This document shows, one piece after another, positions 42,401 through 50,584 of a stretch of DNA of 64,000 nt (its first letter is position 1; each line of letters starts with the position of its first letter). A program made the translations under genes and the position numbers. The notes beneath the pieces are model-generated. The model was given only the letters and a program-made list of their open reading frames with translations. It was not told the origin of the DNA and searched no databases. The DNA is from an uncultured Duncaniella sp. (GTDB taxonomy: Bacteria; Bacteroidota; Bacteroidia; Bacteroidales; Muribaculaceae), in assembly GCA_910578615.1 (NCBI GenBank), contig CAJTRI010000009.1:40152-104151 (forward strand), written 5' to 3'.

Positions 42401-45175
42401 CGACGCCTCTTTGACCTGACAAGAGAAATTGCAGGGAAGGTCTCCGTGGTTAGACGGGCTGTTGTTGATTATGGGAGAGATGAACTCCTTGATTCCGCCA
42501 TCCTTGTCTGTAAGAACGGCAGCATAGAACATAGCGGCATCATCCGAAGGGATGGCAAGAGCATTGACACGTATGGAGAATGCCTTTCCGGGCACAACGT
42601 TTACCACCTCTGTCACGAGGCCGGCACCACCTTTCACACCTGTTATCTTCCATGTAGATTCACCGATAGTAGCCTCGGGTCTCTTGAAGTTGGTGTGGAG
42701 AAGGGTATTGGCATTGATTGTAGCCGTGAACTTGCCTGCTGCATCGGCATAGAGACGGGTGCTGTTTGCATAGACCTCCATTGTGGCATCGCCCCATGTA
42801 TCATCGGTCTCAACAGTGAAGACGTATGACGAACCGGGTTCAACCACCGTACCCTCTGTCTCGGGTGTGATTTTCACACCGGGCACCTCTTGGAGAGCCA
42901 CAGTATATGAAGTGGCGGCTACGGGATTTTCCTCTACGACATTCTTGAAGTCCTTCCAGTTATCTTTGGCCTGATATTTGGCAGCCGATCCGACGGGAAC
43001 GACAAGCTTGGCCTTGGGAGTGCCTTGGAACACACACCAGTTGATCCATGCGGGATTGGCTCGACGTGAGATAACCTCTGAAAGGCTGCTGCAACCGAGG
43101 AATACATTGTATTCCCATGTTCCCACTGATGCAGGAATCTCGACCGATGTAAGACTTGTTCCGCAGAAACAGCCGTTTTTAAGGGTTGTAAGGTTTTTGG
43201 GCAACACAATCTCTTTAAGAGATCCATACCACTGGAAAGCCTTTGAAGGAATGGCGTTGGCGGGATTTGACCCGTTTGCCACGATATTTACACCAGATAT
43301 GTCAAGACGGCTGAGCTTCATACGCTCGCGTATGAAATTGAAGTCATTGACATCGATAGAGCCATAGAGGGTGAGGTCTGTGATAGTACCAGACTCTGTT
43401 TCGCTGATAAGTGAAGAAAGGCCACCGGCTGTAACCCAGAGGTTGCGCTTGGCTACCACGTCAGAGGCGTTCTGGACTATCACGGCTATCTCTTGGTCAG
43501 AGTTGACATTAGAGATACGATAGTTATTGTTGGCATCGGGGCTGAGGATAAAACCGTTGGCCTTTACGGTGACAACCTTTTCGGGAGAAGAGGCGGCAAC
43601 ATTGAACGTGAAGTCACGACCCTTTATAACGGTATTGCCGTTGGGGCATGTGATATCGGCACCATCGACAGACGAGGGGATATTGAGTGTGAAGTAAGGG
43701 ATATTGTTACCCTTTGCAGGCACGGTACCGATAACGAGAAGGTCGCCGGCAACAGGGAGCCACTGATCAGAGCCATTAGCCTTGGTCACGAGGCGGATGA
43801 TATCTCCGTCACCGATAACAGCATCGGCTGGAACGGTGCAGGAAAAGTCAACATACTGACGTATTTGAAGCATTTGAAGACCGAATCCCTTGCCGTTGTC
43901 AAGAAGTTTCTTGAAAGCACCGTCGGCAGTGAAGAGGGCTATTGAGAGAGTTCCTGAATAATCCTCATTGGCGATATTCTTCAACGCACCGGCACGCACG
44001 GTAAACTTACCGCCGGGAACGAGGTCGGTGACATCGGTGGTCATACCTATCTGCTTGCCATCGCTTGTAAGGTGTATCGGCGACCACTCGGCAACAACCG
44101 ATGCAGGACGGATATTGTAGACAATAGTGGTCTGGTCGTTAAAGCTGTAATTACGGCTTGCGGAAGGATTGAGAGCGTCCGAACGGAAATAACCGTTGGC
44201 AGTGCCACCCCAGCCCCAGTTAATGTGGAAATATGGTTCGCTGCCCATCATCTGATAGCCGTCGCAGACAAACGCGTGACCGGCCGAAACATCCTGACCA
44301 CTGTAAAGCACGGGGCGGTCAGCATCAATCTCGCTGACAATGAGGGCATCCCATGAAGCCTTGTCCATCTCGGCACGTTTCTTGTAAGAGACGCCGGCAT
44401 CATATCCGAAATAATTGATGAGGGCCGAAGGTACGCGAACCTCGAACGCGCTCGAACTTGACATGCCGAAGTCTGTCAATATGGACTGTGCGGCATGTGC
44501 AACAAGGGTTGACACGGCGTCAGCCTCGGCAGAGCTGTAACCACCGCGATAGTTGTCCTTGCGCATGTTAGTCCAGTCATACGACACATTGAAGTCGACG
44601 TCACCAATCGAGCCTGTACCTTTCGGGGGATACTCGTGGTAACGCATGATAGTGGCCATAGCCACACCAACGCAGCCGGTGAGACGGCGGTTGGGAATCT
44701 TGTCGTTGAACGGAGCTTCCTGGCTCCATTCAGCAGTGTTGATCATCTTCTCGGTAGCGGCTGCCGCTCTTGCCATACGGCGGGGCGCGCCATTGCTTGC
44801 AGGGGCGGAAGTGATATAACGGCCCATGTTTCCGAGCATTGAGGCAGCCGCTCCGGGCACCATGCCGGCATCATAGCTGTTCTCAAATGAGAATCCTATC
44901 ACAGGCTCCACATTGTCATTGGCAGCGACAATGATGAAACCTTTTCCGTCAACGGCATTGAACACATAGTATTCAGCCTTGCCGAGGGCATTGGCGGAAG
45001 TGTGGACAAGTTTTAGATTTGACGCATTTGCAAGACGAGAACAATTACCCGCTGCAAAAAATTCTCCGGCGATCTTCCGCGCCTCATCGGCGCCAAGATC
45101 TTTCGCTGACATTCCCTGTGACAAAAACAGGGCAAGCACTGAAAAAATTAGCAATTTTAATGAGTGCACATACAT
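39449..45175 (-). CDS. Giant secreted C10 (streptopain-like) cysteine protease with BspA-type LRR blocks
   Basis: A 1908-residue exported protein read from the ATG at 45175, where the signal peptide starts (LKLLIFSVLALFLSQGMSA); the earlier in-frame ATG at 45253 lies upstream of the promoter. A Spi-type propeptide comes first. The C10 peptidase domain follows, with Cys168 in 'LTGCVGVAMATIM', His300 in 'SAGHAFVCDGY' and the 'HINWGWGG' motif. Three separate LRR_5 (BspA-like) blocks come next (for example 'LTSVEIPASVGTWEYNVF', 'ALTSVILPANLTKISEDAF', 'LTSVVIPDNVTTIGQDAF'), with beta-sandwich segments between them. The end, 'LDIYDLRGIRVASLTL...PAGIYIV', is a C-terminal domain seen on exported proteins of this group. 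Likely a surface or released protease that adheres to host or neighbour proteins. Confidence 0.88.
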   Translation of the reverse strand: MYVHSLKLLIFSVLALFLSQGMSAKDLGADEARKIAGEFFAAGNCSRLANASNLKLVHTSANALGKAEYYVFNAVDGKGFIIVAANDNVEPVIGFSFENSYDAGMVPGAAASMLGNMGRYITSAPASNGAPRRMARAAAATEKMINTAEWSQEAPFNDKIPNRRLTGCVGVAMATIMRYHEYPPKGTGSIGDVDFNVSYDWTNMRKDNYRGGYSSAEADAVSTLVAHAAQSILTDFGMSSSSAFEVRVPSALINYFGYDAGVSYKKRAEMDKASWDALIVSEIDADRPVLYSGQDVSAGHAFVCDGYQMMGSEPYFHINWGWGGTANGYFRSDALNPSASRNYSFNDQTTIVYNIRPASVVAEWSPIHLTSDGKQIGMTTDVTDLVPGGKFTVRAGALKNIANEDYSGTLSIALFTADGAFKKLLDNGKGFGLQMLQIRQYVDFSCTVPADAVIGDGDIIRLVTKANGSDQWLPVAGDLLVIGTVPAKGNNIPYFTLNIPSSVDGADITCPNGNTVIKGRDFTFNVAASSPEKVVTVKANGFILSPDANNNYRISNVNSDQEIAVIVQNASDVVAKRNLWVTAGGLSSLISETESGTITDLTLYGSIDVNDFNFIRERMKLSRLDISGVNIVANGSNPANAIPSKAFQWYGSLKEIVLPKNLTTLKNGCFCGTSLTSVEIPASVGTWEYNVFLGCSSLSEVISRRANPAWINWCVFQGTPKAKLVVPVGSAAKYQAKDNWKDFKNVVEENPVAATSYTVALQEVPGVKITPETEGTVVEPGSSYVFTVETDDTWGDATMEVYANSTRLYADAAGKFTATINANTLLHTNFKRPEATIGESTWKITGVKGGAGLVTEVVNVVPGKAFSIRVNALAIPSDDAAMFYAAVLTDKDGGIKEFISPIINNSPSNHGDLPCNFSCQVKEASVREGNFVRVATSYNKKTWRLVNAANDSISDRIKAVGNEVKYHTVNMPSTVQGAVIQGAVTQAVHGMPLNIKVTPVSVADRISIAVNGVVKFSGVAIANLSIPAVTEDLDIAIQVNPAGEGAYQVVNVREGELAAKIADLNISRLKVIGQISSSDFKVFADNAASIKDLDLADVTIKGAGDKANAIPTNAFASGFTTAALTSVILPANLTKISEDAFYRCFNLTTITLPATVEYVGDKAFSGCVKLNKVIMQGSMPPVTSSDPFFGLTASNITLEVPRGAEDAYSKANYWNALGQKTSDVFFNIQIDPTRACNYNESVFILTKIPYPVGKATSISLGLPNCTLSRTAHIRRPGVAYKIYDNGKDVTYTSSYIKYGQHNIVMDPDPFYQPGSAKYPQDHIIDVVFHYAININFPEGVAPEFVGLEESNIWRGVDMSLFVQDSGARPNLFKEGEDYGFVLKSTVDNMDPKVKATSRVMTKIGANPEYTVTETVLTPDENGVYTVANLQGDVTVDVTLVPADGAKLTSEDIVTVDSESASDITTVSVGGEVTPEAFDAIRDNFNNLETLDLSEMENTEIPANAFEGMESLTSVVIPDNVTTIGQDAFNNCSQLESVSLTSVDQIGANAFSGCNNLTSITIAGSSSAPAEARRRAPRANGINDESFNGINPNCLIFVSDANIALTEKYNVILNTSGNRQAMSDITLSPDYAFNTPGSFNLGDKTISITVPVGHKTENLNDNWTGLVLPFTPSSMTVGGQAFKIGAEGENSVSLRSFADAEAETLTDEEVIEANVPYMIRINGAAISAESATSDVLFTATGKTTETVADGDNLTSADFDVQTTPSTESMVRSGKEFSMFGNYAVRDYAEGEYALDETGSEFRLIDTEAPGTTNPFTAYIKANNGSAPSSFAVSNEDPVTGIKDVEAVTAGDITISRSGSLMIIDSASEGSLDIYDLRGIRVASLTLVVGRNSVELPAGIYIVNGIKVIM

Positions 45176-45238
45176 AGCTTCTGTGACAATTTTTGTGATG
45201 AATGTGTTACTTTGGTTTATTATTTGATTTTCCGACTG

Positions 45239-45246
45239 CAAAGTTA
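45239..45246 (-). promoter_or_regulatory. -7 box of the C10 protease gene
   Basis: TAACTTTG on the minus strand (45246-45239), about 65 bases before the ATG at 45175. The -33 box is not clear. The remainder of the 45254-45490 gap is AT-rich without a gene. Confidence 0.5.
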
Positions 45247-45492
45247 CACACAATATTATTAATATGTAATAATTACATTCATAATTTTATCCCGTTTACT
45301 TCCTACAAAAATCTCAATTTAGCACAAGATACTGTATATCAATCCATTTCAGACAAGCATATACGTGTTACAAAATTATTACAGATATTAATTGTAACAT
45401 GACCGACCATACAGACTTATTAATAACCCAACAGACGTGAGACCGCATTGAAATTATTTTATAGGATTTAATCAAAGATTTAAATTTTTCAC

Positions 45493-45500
45493 TATATTTG
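45493..45500 (+). promoter_or_regulatory. -7 box of the Ter operon
   Basis: TATATTTG at 45493-45500, about 30 bases before the ATG at 45531. A -33 box is poor, so an activator may be needed. It overlaps an in-frame ATG at 45498, which is therefore not the start. Confidence 0.5.
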
Positions 45501-45530
45501 CAAAACAATAAAATTAAAAAAGAAACCTTT

Positions 45531-46091
45531 ATGGCAATAAATCTACAAAAAGGACAGCGCATAGAGATCGGACTGCAAAAAGTAGGCGTAGGTCTCGGCT
45601 GGGATCCCAATACAAGCACAGGTTATGACTTTGACCTTGACGCTTCGGCTTTCATGCTCGGCGAGAACAAAAAACTTCCCGAAGACGAGTTCTTCGTGTT
45701 CTATAACAATCAAGTTTCTCCCGATAAAGCGGTAGAATCGTCAGGCGACGACCTCACAGGCGGCAACAGTGACGGAGGCGATGACGAGACACTCACCGTA
45801 GACCTCTCAAAGGTAGACCCCCGCATACAGGAGATTATCTTTACAGTCACCATCCACGAGGCCGAACAACGTCGCCAGAACTTCGGACAGGTGCACAATT
45901 CCTATATCCGTATATATAATGCCATCACTGACGAGGAAATAGCAAAATATGACCTTGACGAGGATTTCTCGATAGAGACAGCGGTGGAATTCGGACGACT
46001 TTACAAGCGCAACGGAGAATGGAAGTTCGAGGCCATGGGCAACGGTTTCAAAGGTGGTCTGCAATTCCTCGTTGACAAATACGTCGGATAA
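45531..46091 (+). CDS. terD: TerD-family calcium-binding stress protein 1
   Basis: A 186-residue cytoplasmic beta-sandwich protein. The family fingerprint is complete: 'INLQKGQRIEIGL', 'GLGWDPNTS', the acidic Ca2+ site 'DFDLDASAF', 'SSGDDLTG', 'GDDETLTVDL', and 'RRQNFGQVHNSYIRI'. TerD proteins bind two Ca2+ ions and belong to the Ter stress system (tellurite, phage and oxidative stress). It is the first gene of a long operon and is closely similar to the next gene, so the pair arose by duplication. Confidence 0.93.
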   Translation: MAINLQKGQRIEIGLQKVGVGLGWDPNTSTGYDFDLDASAFMLGENKKLPEDEFFVFYNNQVSPDKAVESSGDDLTGGNSDGGDDETLTVDLSKVDPRIQEIIFTVTIHEAEQRRQNFGQVHNSYIRIYNAITDEEIAKYDLDEDFSIETAVEFGRLYKRNGEWKFEAMGNGFKGGLQFLVDKYVG

Positions 46092-46166
46092 CAAAACGCC
46101 GCAAAAAAACAACACGTATTGCAACCATAGCCTTCCATAGAACATTATATAGATTAAAACAAAAAC

Positions 46167-46718
46167 ATGATAAATCTTGAAAAAGGACAGCGTGTGGCTG
46201 TCGAGCTTCCACGTTTCACTATCGGCCTCGGCTGGGACACCAACCAGTCAAGCACAGGCGATGACTTCGATCTCGATGCCTCGGCATTCGTGCTCGGCGA
46301 GAACAAGAAGATTCTTGAAGACGAGTATTTCGTGTTCTACAACAATCTGAAATCACCTGACGGCGCCGTCGAACACACCGGCGACAACCTCACAGGCGAG
46401 GGAGAAGGTGATGACGAGAGCATCAGGATAGACCTCTCCAAGATAGACAGCCGTGCCACTGAAATATGTTTCGTGGTCACAATCCACAAGGCCGACGAGC
46501 GCCGTCAGAACTTCGGACAGGTGCGCAACGCCTTCATCCGCATCTACGATGCCTCTAACGGAGAGGAAATACTCCGTTACGACCTTGACGAGGACTTCTC
46601 CGTCGAGACAGCCGTGGAATTCGGACGGCTCTACAAGCGCAACGGACAATGGAAGTTCGAAGCCATCGGAACCGGGCAGAAGGCAGGACTTGCAGAATAT
46701 CTCAACAAATACAACTAA
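46167..46718 (+). CDS. terD: TerD-family calcium-binding stress protein 2
   Basis: A 183-residue paralogue of the preceding protein, retaining all acidic Ca2+ ligands ('DDFDLDASAF', 'TGDNLTGEGEGDDESIRIDL') and 'RRQNFGQVRNAFIRI'. The two differ mainly in the first 20 residues and the C-terminal helix ('GLAEYLNKYN'). Two near-identical TerDs may form hetero-oligomers. It is 75 bases after the first terD. Confidence 0.93.
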   Translation: MINLEKGQRVAVELPRFTIGLGWDTNQSSTGDDFDLDASAFVLGENKKILEDEYFVFYNNLKSPDGAVEHTGDNLTGEGEGDDESIRIDLSKIDSRATEICFVVTIHKADERRQNFGQVRNAFIRIYDASNGEEILRYDLDEDFSVETAVEFGRLYKRNGQWKFEAIGTGQKAGLAEYLNKYN

Positions 46719-46748
46719 TCCCAACCAAACAATAAAAAACCTCACATC

Positions 46749-47414
46749 ATGGCAATACGTCTTGAAAAAGGCCAGCGCATAAACCTTGAAAAAAGCAACG
46801 GCTCCAAACTAACAGAATTCTGTGTAGGCTGCAACTGGGGCGCCATCGTGAAAAAAGGCGGCTTCCTCGGACTCGGAAAGACAGTGCAGGATGTCGACCT
46901 CGACCTGAGCTGCGTAATGGTTGACGCAAACGGACGTCTCGTTGACCATATCTACTCTCCGCTATACCGCACAGACTTCCTCAGCCGATACGGAATGCCT
47001 CCTGGAAAACTCGACTCCAACGAACGCGCCCTCCACCACACAGGCGACGACCTTCAAGGAGACCGTGCAGGAGATGACGGACTCGACAACGAAATCATCA
47101 CCGTAGATCTCTCACGTGTAAGTCCCGCCGTGGAGCAGATTTTCTTCTTCCTGAACAACTGTGGTGACGAAGACTTCTCACAGATACCCTATGCCTCAAT
47201 CCGCATGTATGAGGGCACTCCCACCCGCGTCAAGGAAGTATTCGCATCATATGACGTAGCCGCCGAATCCAAATACCGTGGCATGACCGCCCTCGTCATG
47301 GGCAAACTCTACCGCCGCAACGGCGAATGGAAATTCTCGGCAATAGGCGACGCCTATCCAGATGCCAACATATGTGAGACAATAGGACGCATAATCACCA
47401 ATTACGTCAAATAA
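46749..47414 (+). CDS. Divergent TerD-family protein (TerZ/TerX-like)
   Basis: A 221-residue TerD-fold protein. It keeps 'RLEKGQRINLEKSNG', the first acidic site in modified form ('DVDLDLSCVMVDANG') and 'HTGDDLQGDRAGDDGLDNEI'. 'RRQNFGQ' is replaced by 'GDEDFSQIPYASIRMYEG', and there is a 'KKGGFLGLGKT' insertion after 'CNWGAI'. This is the layout of TerZ/TerX-class members. It overlaps functionally with the two TerDs, and the first VWA gene starts 6 bases after its stop. Confidence 0.88.
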   Translation: MAIRLEKGQRINLEKSNGSKLTEFCVGCNWGAIVKKGGFLGLGKTVQDVDLDLSCVMVDANGRLVDHIYSPLYRTDFLSRYGMPPGKLDSNERALHHTGDDLQGDRAGDDGLDNEIITVDLSRVSPAVEQIFFFLNNCGDEDFSQIPYASIRMYEGTPTRVKEVFASYDVAAESKYRGMTALVMGKLYRRNGEWKFSAIGDAYPDANICETIGRIITNYVK

Positions 47415-47420
47415 CCACAA

Positions 47421-48059
47421 ATGAGAAGACTACCCGTTTATCTCCTTCTTGACTGTTCCGGCTCAATGTATGGCGAACCCATCGAGGCTGTCAAGAACGG
47501 CGTGCAGGTGCTTATCTCCACCCTGAGGCAAGACCCCTACGCTCTGGAAACCGCCTATCTCAGCATCATCACCTTTGACAGCGATGCAAAGCAGGTGACA
47601 CCGCTGACAGAGCTGTCAGCCTTCCAGCAGCCGGCCATACAGGCAAGCGGATGCACGGCTCTCGGCGAGGCTCTGTCGCTACTGTCAAAAATGGCCGACC
47701 AGGAAGTAAGAAAGACAACGCCTGAAAAGAAAGGTGACTGGAAACCACTGGTATTCATAATGACAGACGGCGAACCGACCGATGACTTCAACAAGGGCCT
47801 TGCCGAATTCAAGAAACGCAAATGGGGCATGGTTGTAGCCTGTGCCGCCGGGGCTGGCGCCAATACCGACACCCTGAAAAAGATTACAGAGTGCGTGGTA
47901 TCCCTCGACACCGCAGACAGTGCCACCATCAAGGCATTCTTCAAATGGGTGTCAGCCTCTGTCAGCTCCGGGAGCATGAAGGTAGAGGAGACAGGCGCCG
48001 AGGCCACAACCCTCAGCGAACTCCCGCCACCTCCACCGGAAGTAAACATCGTGGTATAG
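47421..48059 (+). CDS. VWA-domain protein, TerY-like 1
   Basis: A 212-residue von Willebrand factor A protein of the TerY type. It has a complete MIDAS metal site: Asp11-x-Ser13-x-Ser15 in 'LLLDCSGSMYGEP', Thr in 'SGCTALGEAL', and Asp in 'IMTDGEPTD'. VWA domains in Ter systems act as metal-dependent scaffolds that join partner proteins. The C-terminus ends in a proline-rich tail, 'LPPPPPEVNIVV', shared almost exactly with the next VWA protein. A 200-base gap with hairpins follows. Confidence 0.9.
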   Translation: MRRLPVYLLLDCSGSMYGEPIEAVKNGVQVLISTLRQDPYALETAYLSIITFDSDAKQVTPLTELSAFQQPAIQASGCTALGEALSLLSKMADQEVRKTTPEKKGDWKPLVFIMTDGEPTDDFNKGLAEFKKRKWGMVVACAAGAGANTDTLKKITECVVSLDTADSATIKAFFKWVSASVSSGSMKVEETGAEATTLSELPPPPPEVNIVV

Positions 48060-48060
48060 C

Positions 48061-48260
48061 CACACGCATACCAGCCACATGACAATAACAGACACGTTGA
48101 GCCGGGAAGCCCGTCACATATCCGGCGGCATCTCCGCCAACTTACAGTCTATTGTTGGAACTATTTTCTGAAAAACCAGAATGCGATGGCGGCACGGCAT
48201 CCCCTGTGGACTTGCCGTGCCACCATTACAGTAAAAACAAATACTCTAAAAAACAGACCA
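48061..48260 (+). other. Non-coding gap with hairpin inside the Ter operon
   Basis: Elsewhere genes of this operon are 0-75 bases apart, but here 200 bases carry no gene. Bases 48186-48199 pair with 48213-48226 (one C-A mismatch) around a 13-base loop. A smaller GGCGG/CCGCC hairpin sits near 48132-48146. No U-tract follows the main stem and no consensus promoter is seen. It may be an mRNA processing or attenuation element that sets the ratio of upstream to downstream proteins. Confidence 0.45.
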
Positions 48261-48896
48261 ATGAGACGTCTACCGGTATACCTGCTCATCGACACCTCCG
48301 GCTCCATGAGGGGAGAACCCATAGAGTCAGTAAAAGTGGGCCTTGAAGCGATGGTTTCAAGTCTGCGACAAGATCCTTTCGCTCTCGAATCAGTCAATAT
48401 AAGCATCATCACCTTTGACAGGGAAGTCAGACAGATACTCCCCCTCACACCGCTTGACGAGTTGCAACTCCCCGAGATAACCACCCCGGAAAGCGGCCCT
48501 ACACACACCGGACAGGCACTCAGACTCCTCTGCGAGAAAGTGGACAGCGAAGTGCGCCTCAGCACTCCCGAACAGAAAGGCGACTGGATGCCTCTCCTGT
48601 TCATAATGACCGACGGAAAGCCGTCAGACAGCCTGCTTTACAAGGAAATGATTCCCGAGATAAAGAAACGCCACTTCGCAAGCATTATAGCCTGTGCGGC
48701 CGGCATGAGCGCAAAGACCGAACCACTCAAAGAACTGACCGACGAGGTCTACTCGCTTGACACGGTTGACAGCACGGCTTTCAAGAAATTTTTCAAATGG
48801 GTCTCTGACTCCATCGGTGTCGGCAACCGCAGCATAGGCGCCACAGAAGACCTCGTCCTCCCCCCTCCCCCACCCGAAGTAAACGTAATCGTCTGA
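48261..48896 (+). CDS. VWA-domain protein, TerY-like 2
   Basis: A 211-residue TerY-type VWA protein, a clear duplicate of the first. MIDAS residues are intact: 'LLIDTSGSMRGEP', 'PTHTGQALRL' and 'IMTDGKPSD'. The ATG at 48261 is chosen because it aligns with the MRRLPVY start of its paralogues; an ATG at 48186 lies in the hairpin. The same tail, 'LPPPPPEVNVIV', ends the protein. The AIM24 gene begins directly at the base after its stop codon. Confidence 0.9.
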   Translation: MRRLPVYLLIDTSGSMRGEPIESVKVGLEAMVSSLRQDPFALESVNISIITFDREVRQILPLTPLDELQLPEITTPESGPTHTGQALRLLCEKVDSEVRLSTPEQKGDWMPLLFIMTDGKPSDSLLYKEMIPEIKKRHFASIIACAAGMSAKTEPLKELTDEVYSLDTVDSTAFKKFFKWVSDSIGVGNRSIGATEDLVLPPPPPEVNVIV

Positions 48897-49508
48897 ATGA
48901 ACTGCAAATTAATAGGAAGCTTTGTCAAACACCTCGAAATAGAGTTATCGCAAGGCGAGGAATTCTATGCTGAGAGAGGTGCCGTCATATATATAGACGA
49001 AGGTCTTGACATGGACACCGAACTTTCAGGCAACTCCTTAGGCAAACTGCTCGGTTCGAAACTGTCAGGAGAGTCACTGTTCATAGTCCACGTCTACAAC
49101 CCCACTCCACAGCCCCGGAAACTCGCAATCGGAAGCCACTCCGGGCTGACTCATTTCAAACTCAGCCATTCGGAGATAATCTGCCGCAAAGGAGCCTTCA
49201 TGGCATCAAGCCGACGGGTGGACGTCTCCACCGTCCTCTCGATAACAGGACTTGTGGGAGGTATGGGCGCATTGCTCCAAAGAGTGAGAGGGGATGCCAC
49301 AGTGTTCCTACAATCCTATGGAGACCCTGTAATCATCACCCTGACGCCCGGACAGAGCATCAGGATTGACGAAAATCATTTTCTGGCTCTCGAAGGTATA
49401 CCCGAGAGCCGTATTTCAGCCAAGTGGTCAGCCCGGAACTTCCTCGGAGGAGAAGGTCTTAGCATGATTTCCGTGACAGGCCCAGGCAAAGTCTATCTAA
49501 ATCCCTAA
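48897..49508 (+). CDS. AIM24/TIGR00266-family protein
   Basis: A 203-residue beta-rich protein of the AIM24 (DUF124) family, with the glycine-rich segments typical of the double beta-helix fold ('YAERGAVIYIDEGL', 'GDATVFLQSYGDPVIITLTP'). Family members occur near membranes and in Ter and stress operons, but their biochemistry is unknown. It starts with no gap after the second VWA gene, implying tight coupling, and precedes the third VWA gene by 25 bases. Confidence 0.78.
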   Translation: MNCKLIGSFVKHLEIELSQGEEFYAERGAVIYIDEGLDMDTELSGNSLGKLLGSKLSGESLFIVHVYNPTPQPRKLAIGSHSGLTHFKLSHSEIICRKGAFMASSRRVDVSTVLSITGLVGGMGALLQRVRGDATVFLQSYGDPVIITLTPGQSIRIDENHFLALEGIPESRISAKWSARNFLGGEGLSMISVTGPGKVYLNP

Positions 49509-49533
49509 CCCCACAAAAAAGCAGCCACCGTTT

Positions 49534-50580
49534 ATGCGCAGACTACCAATATACTTCCTCATCGACGTGTCCGAGTCAATGGTAGGGACACCCGTCAGCC
49601 GTGTACAGGACGGCATGCGAACCATCATACAGAGTCTCAGGGTTGATCCCTACGCTCTTGAAACCGTCTTTGTATCCATTATAGCATTTGCAGGAAAAGC
49701 CGTCAGCCTTTCCCCGCTGACAGAGCTATACAAGTTCTATCCGCCCGAACTTCCGATAGGAGGAGGTACCTCGCTGGGCGCCGGGCTTGAATGCCTTATG
49801 CGCGACATAGACCTCTCCGTACACAAGACAACGGCAGAGACCAAGGGTGACTGGAAACCTATCATATTCCTATTCACTGACGGGAATCCGACCGACAGTT
49901 ACGGCACGGCTTTCAGAAAGTGGAACGACCGTTACCGCCGCCACTGCAACCTTGTGGCGGTATCGATCGGAGACAATGTCAACACGGCTATTCTCGGTGA
50001 GATTACCGAGAACGTGCTGCTGCTTAAAGACACTGACGAAGAGTCATTCTCAAAATTCTTCAAATGGGTGACTGCCTCGATCAAGACATCAAGCATGTCC
50101 GTAAGCGAACAATCATCCGATGAGCTAAAACTCGCTCCGACATCAGGCATCAGCCTTGAAAAGGCCGACATCATACATCCGACAAAGGTTGACGAGAATT
50201 TCGCGGTACTCCACGGACGCTGCCAGACCACCGGCCAGGACTATCTTGTAAAATATGCCAAACGTCTCGAATCTCTCGGAGTGGAGGGTCTCGAACGATT
50301 CAGCGCACTGAGTTTCAGGCTTGTGGGAGCCTATCCTGTCAACGGTGCGAAATATGCCTCACTCTCAACCGACGGCTTAAAGAAAATCAATACTACCGAA
50401 CTCATCGGCTCCCCGACATGCCCTTGTTGCGGCAACCAGCTCGGAGTGGTAGTCTGCGACTGCGGCAACATATTCTGCGTTGGCGAGAACAACCGCAACA
50501 GGTGTCCTTGGTGCGGAATGGAAGGCGAACTTGGCACCATAGCTCCCGGAGGAATGGATATAACACGCGGCATCGGATAA
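49534..50580 (+). CDS. VWA-domain protein with C-terminal zinc ribbon (TerY-C)
   Basis: A 348-residue protein. The N-terminal VWA (1-195) has MIDAS 'FLIDVSESMVGTP', 'GGGTSLGAGL' and 'LFTDGNPTDSYG'. A middle domain (about 215-285) begins 'HPTKVDENFAVLHGRCQTTG'. The C-terminal zinc ribbon has four Cys-x-x-Cys-type pairs: 'CPCCGNQLGVVVCDCGNIFC' and 'RCPWCG'. This is the TerY-C layout seen together with PP2C and kinase genes in the TerY-phosphatase-kinase triad. It lacks the PPPPPEVN tail of the two shorter VWA proteins. The phosphatase gene begins 4 bases on. Confidence 0.88.
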   Translation: MRRLPIYFLIDVSESMVGTPVSRVQDGMRTIIQSLRVDPYALETVFVSIIAFAGKAVSLSPLTELYKFYPPELPIGGGTSLGAGLECLMRDIDLSVHKTTAETKGDWKPIIFLFTDGNPTDSYGTAFRKWNDRYRRHCNLVAVSIGDNVNTAILGEITENVLLLKDTDEESFSKFFKWVTASIKTSSMSVSEQSSDELKLAPTSGISLEKADIIHPTKVDENFAVLHGRCQTTGQDYLVKYAKRLESLGVEGLERFSALSFRLVGAYPVNGAKYASLSTDGLKKINTTELIGSPTCPCCGNQLGVVVCDCGNIFCVGENNRNRCPWCGMEGELGTIAPGGMDITRGIG

Positions 50581-50584
50581 CGAC

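Noticed and set aside
47822..48146. Arg-rich plus-strand frame over the end of the first VWA gene
   Set aside because: It is an out-of-frame shadow; the region after 48059 shows no sustained coding character.
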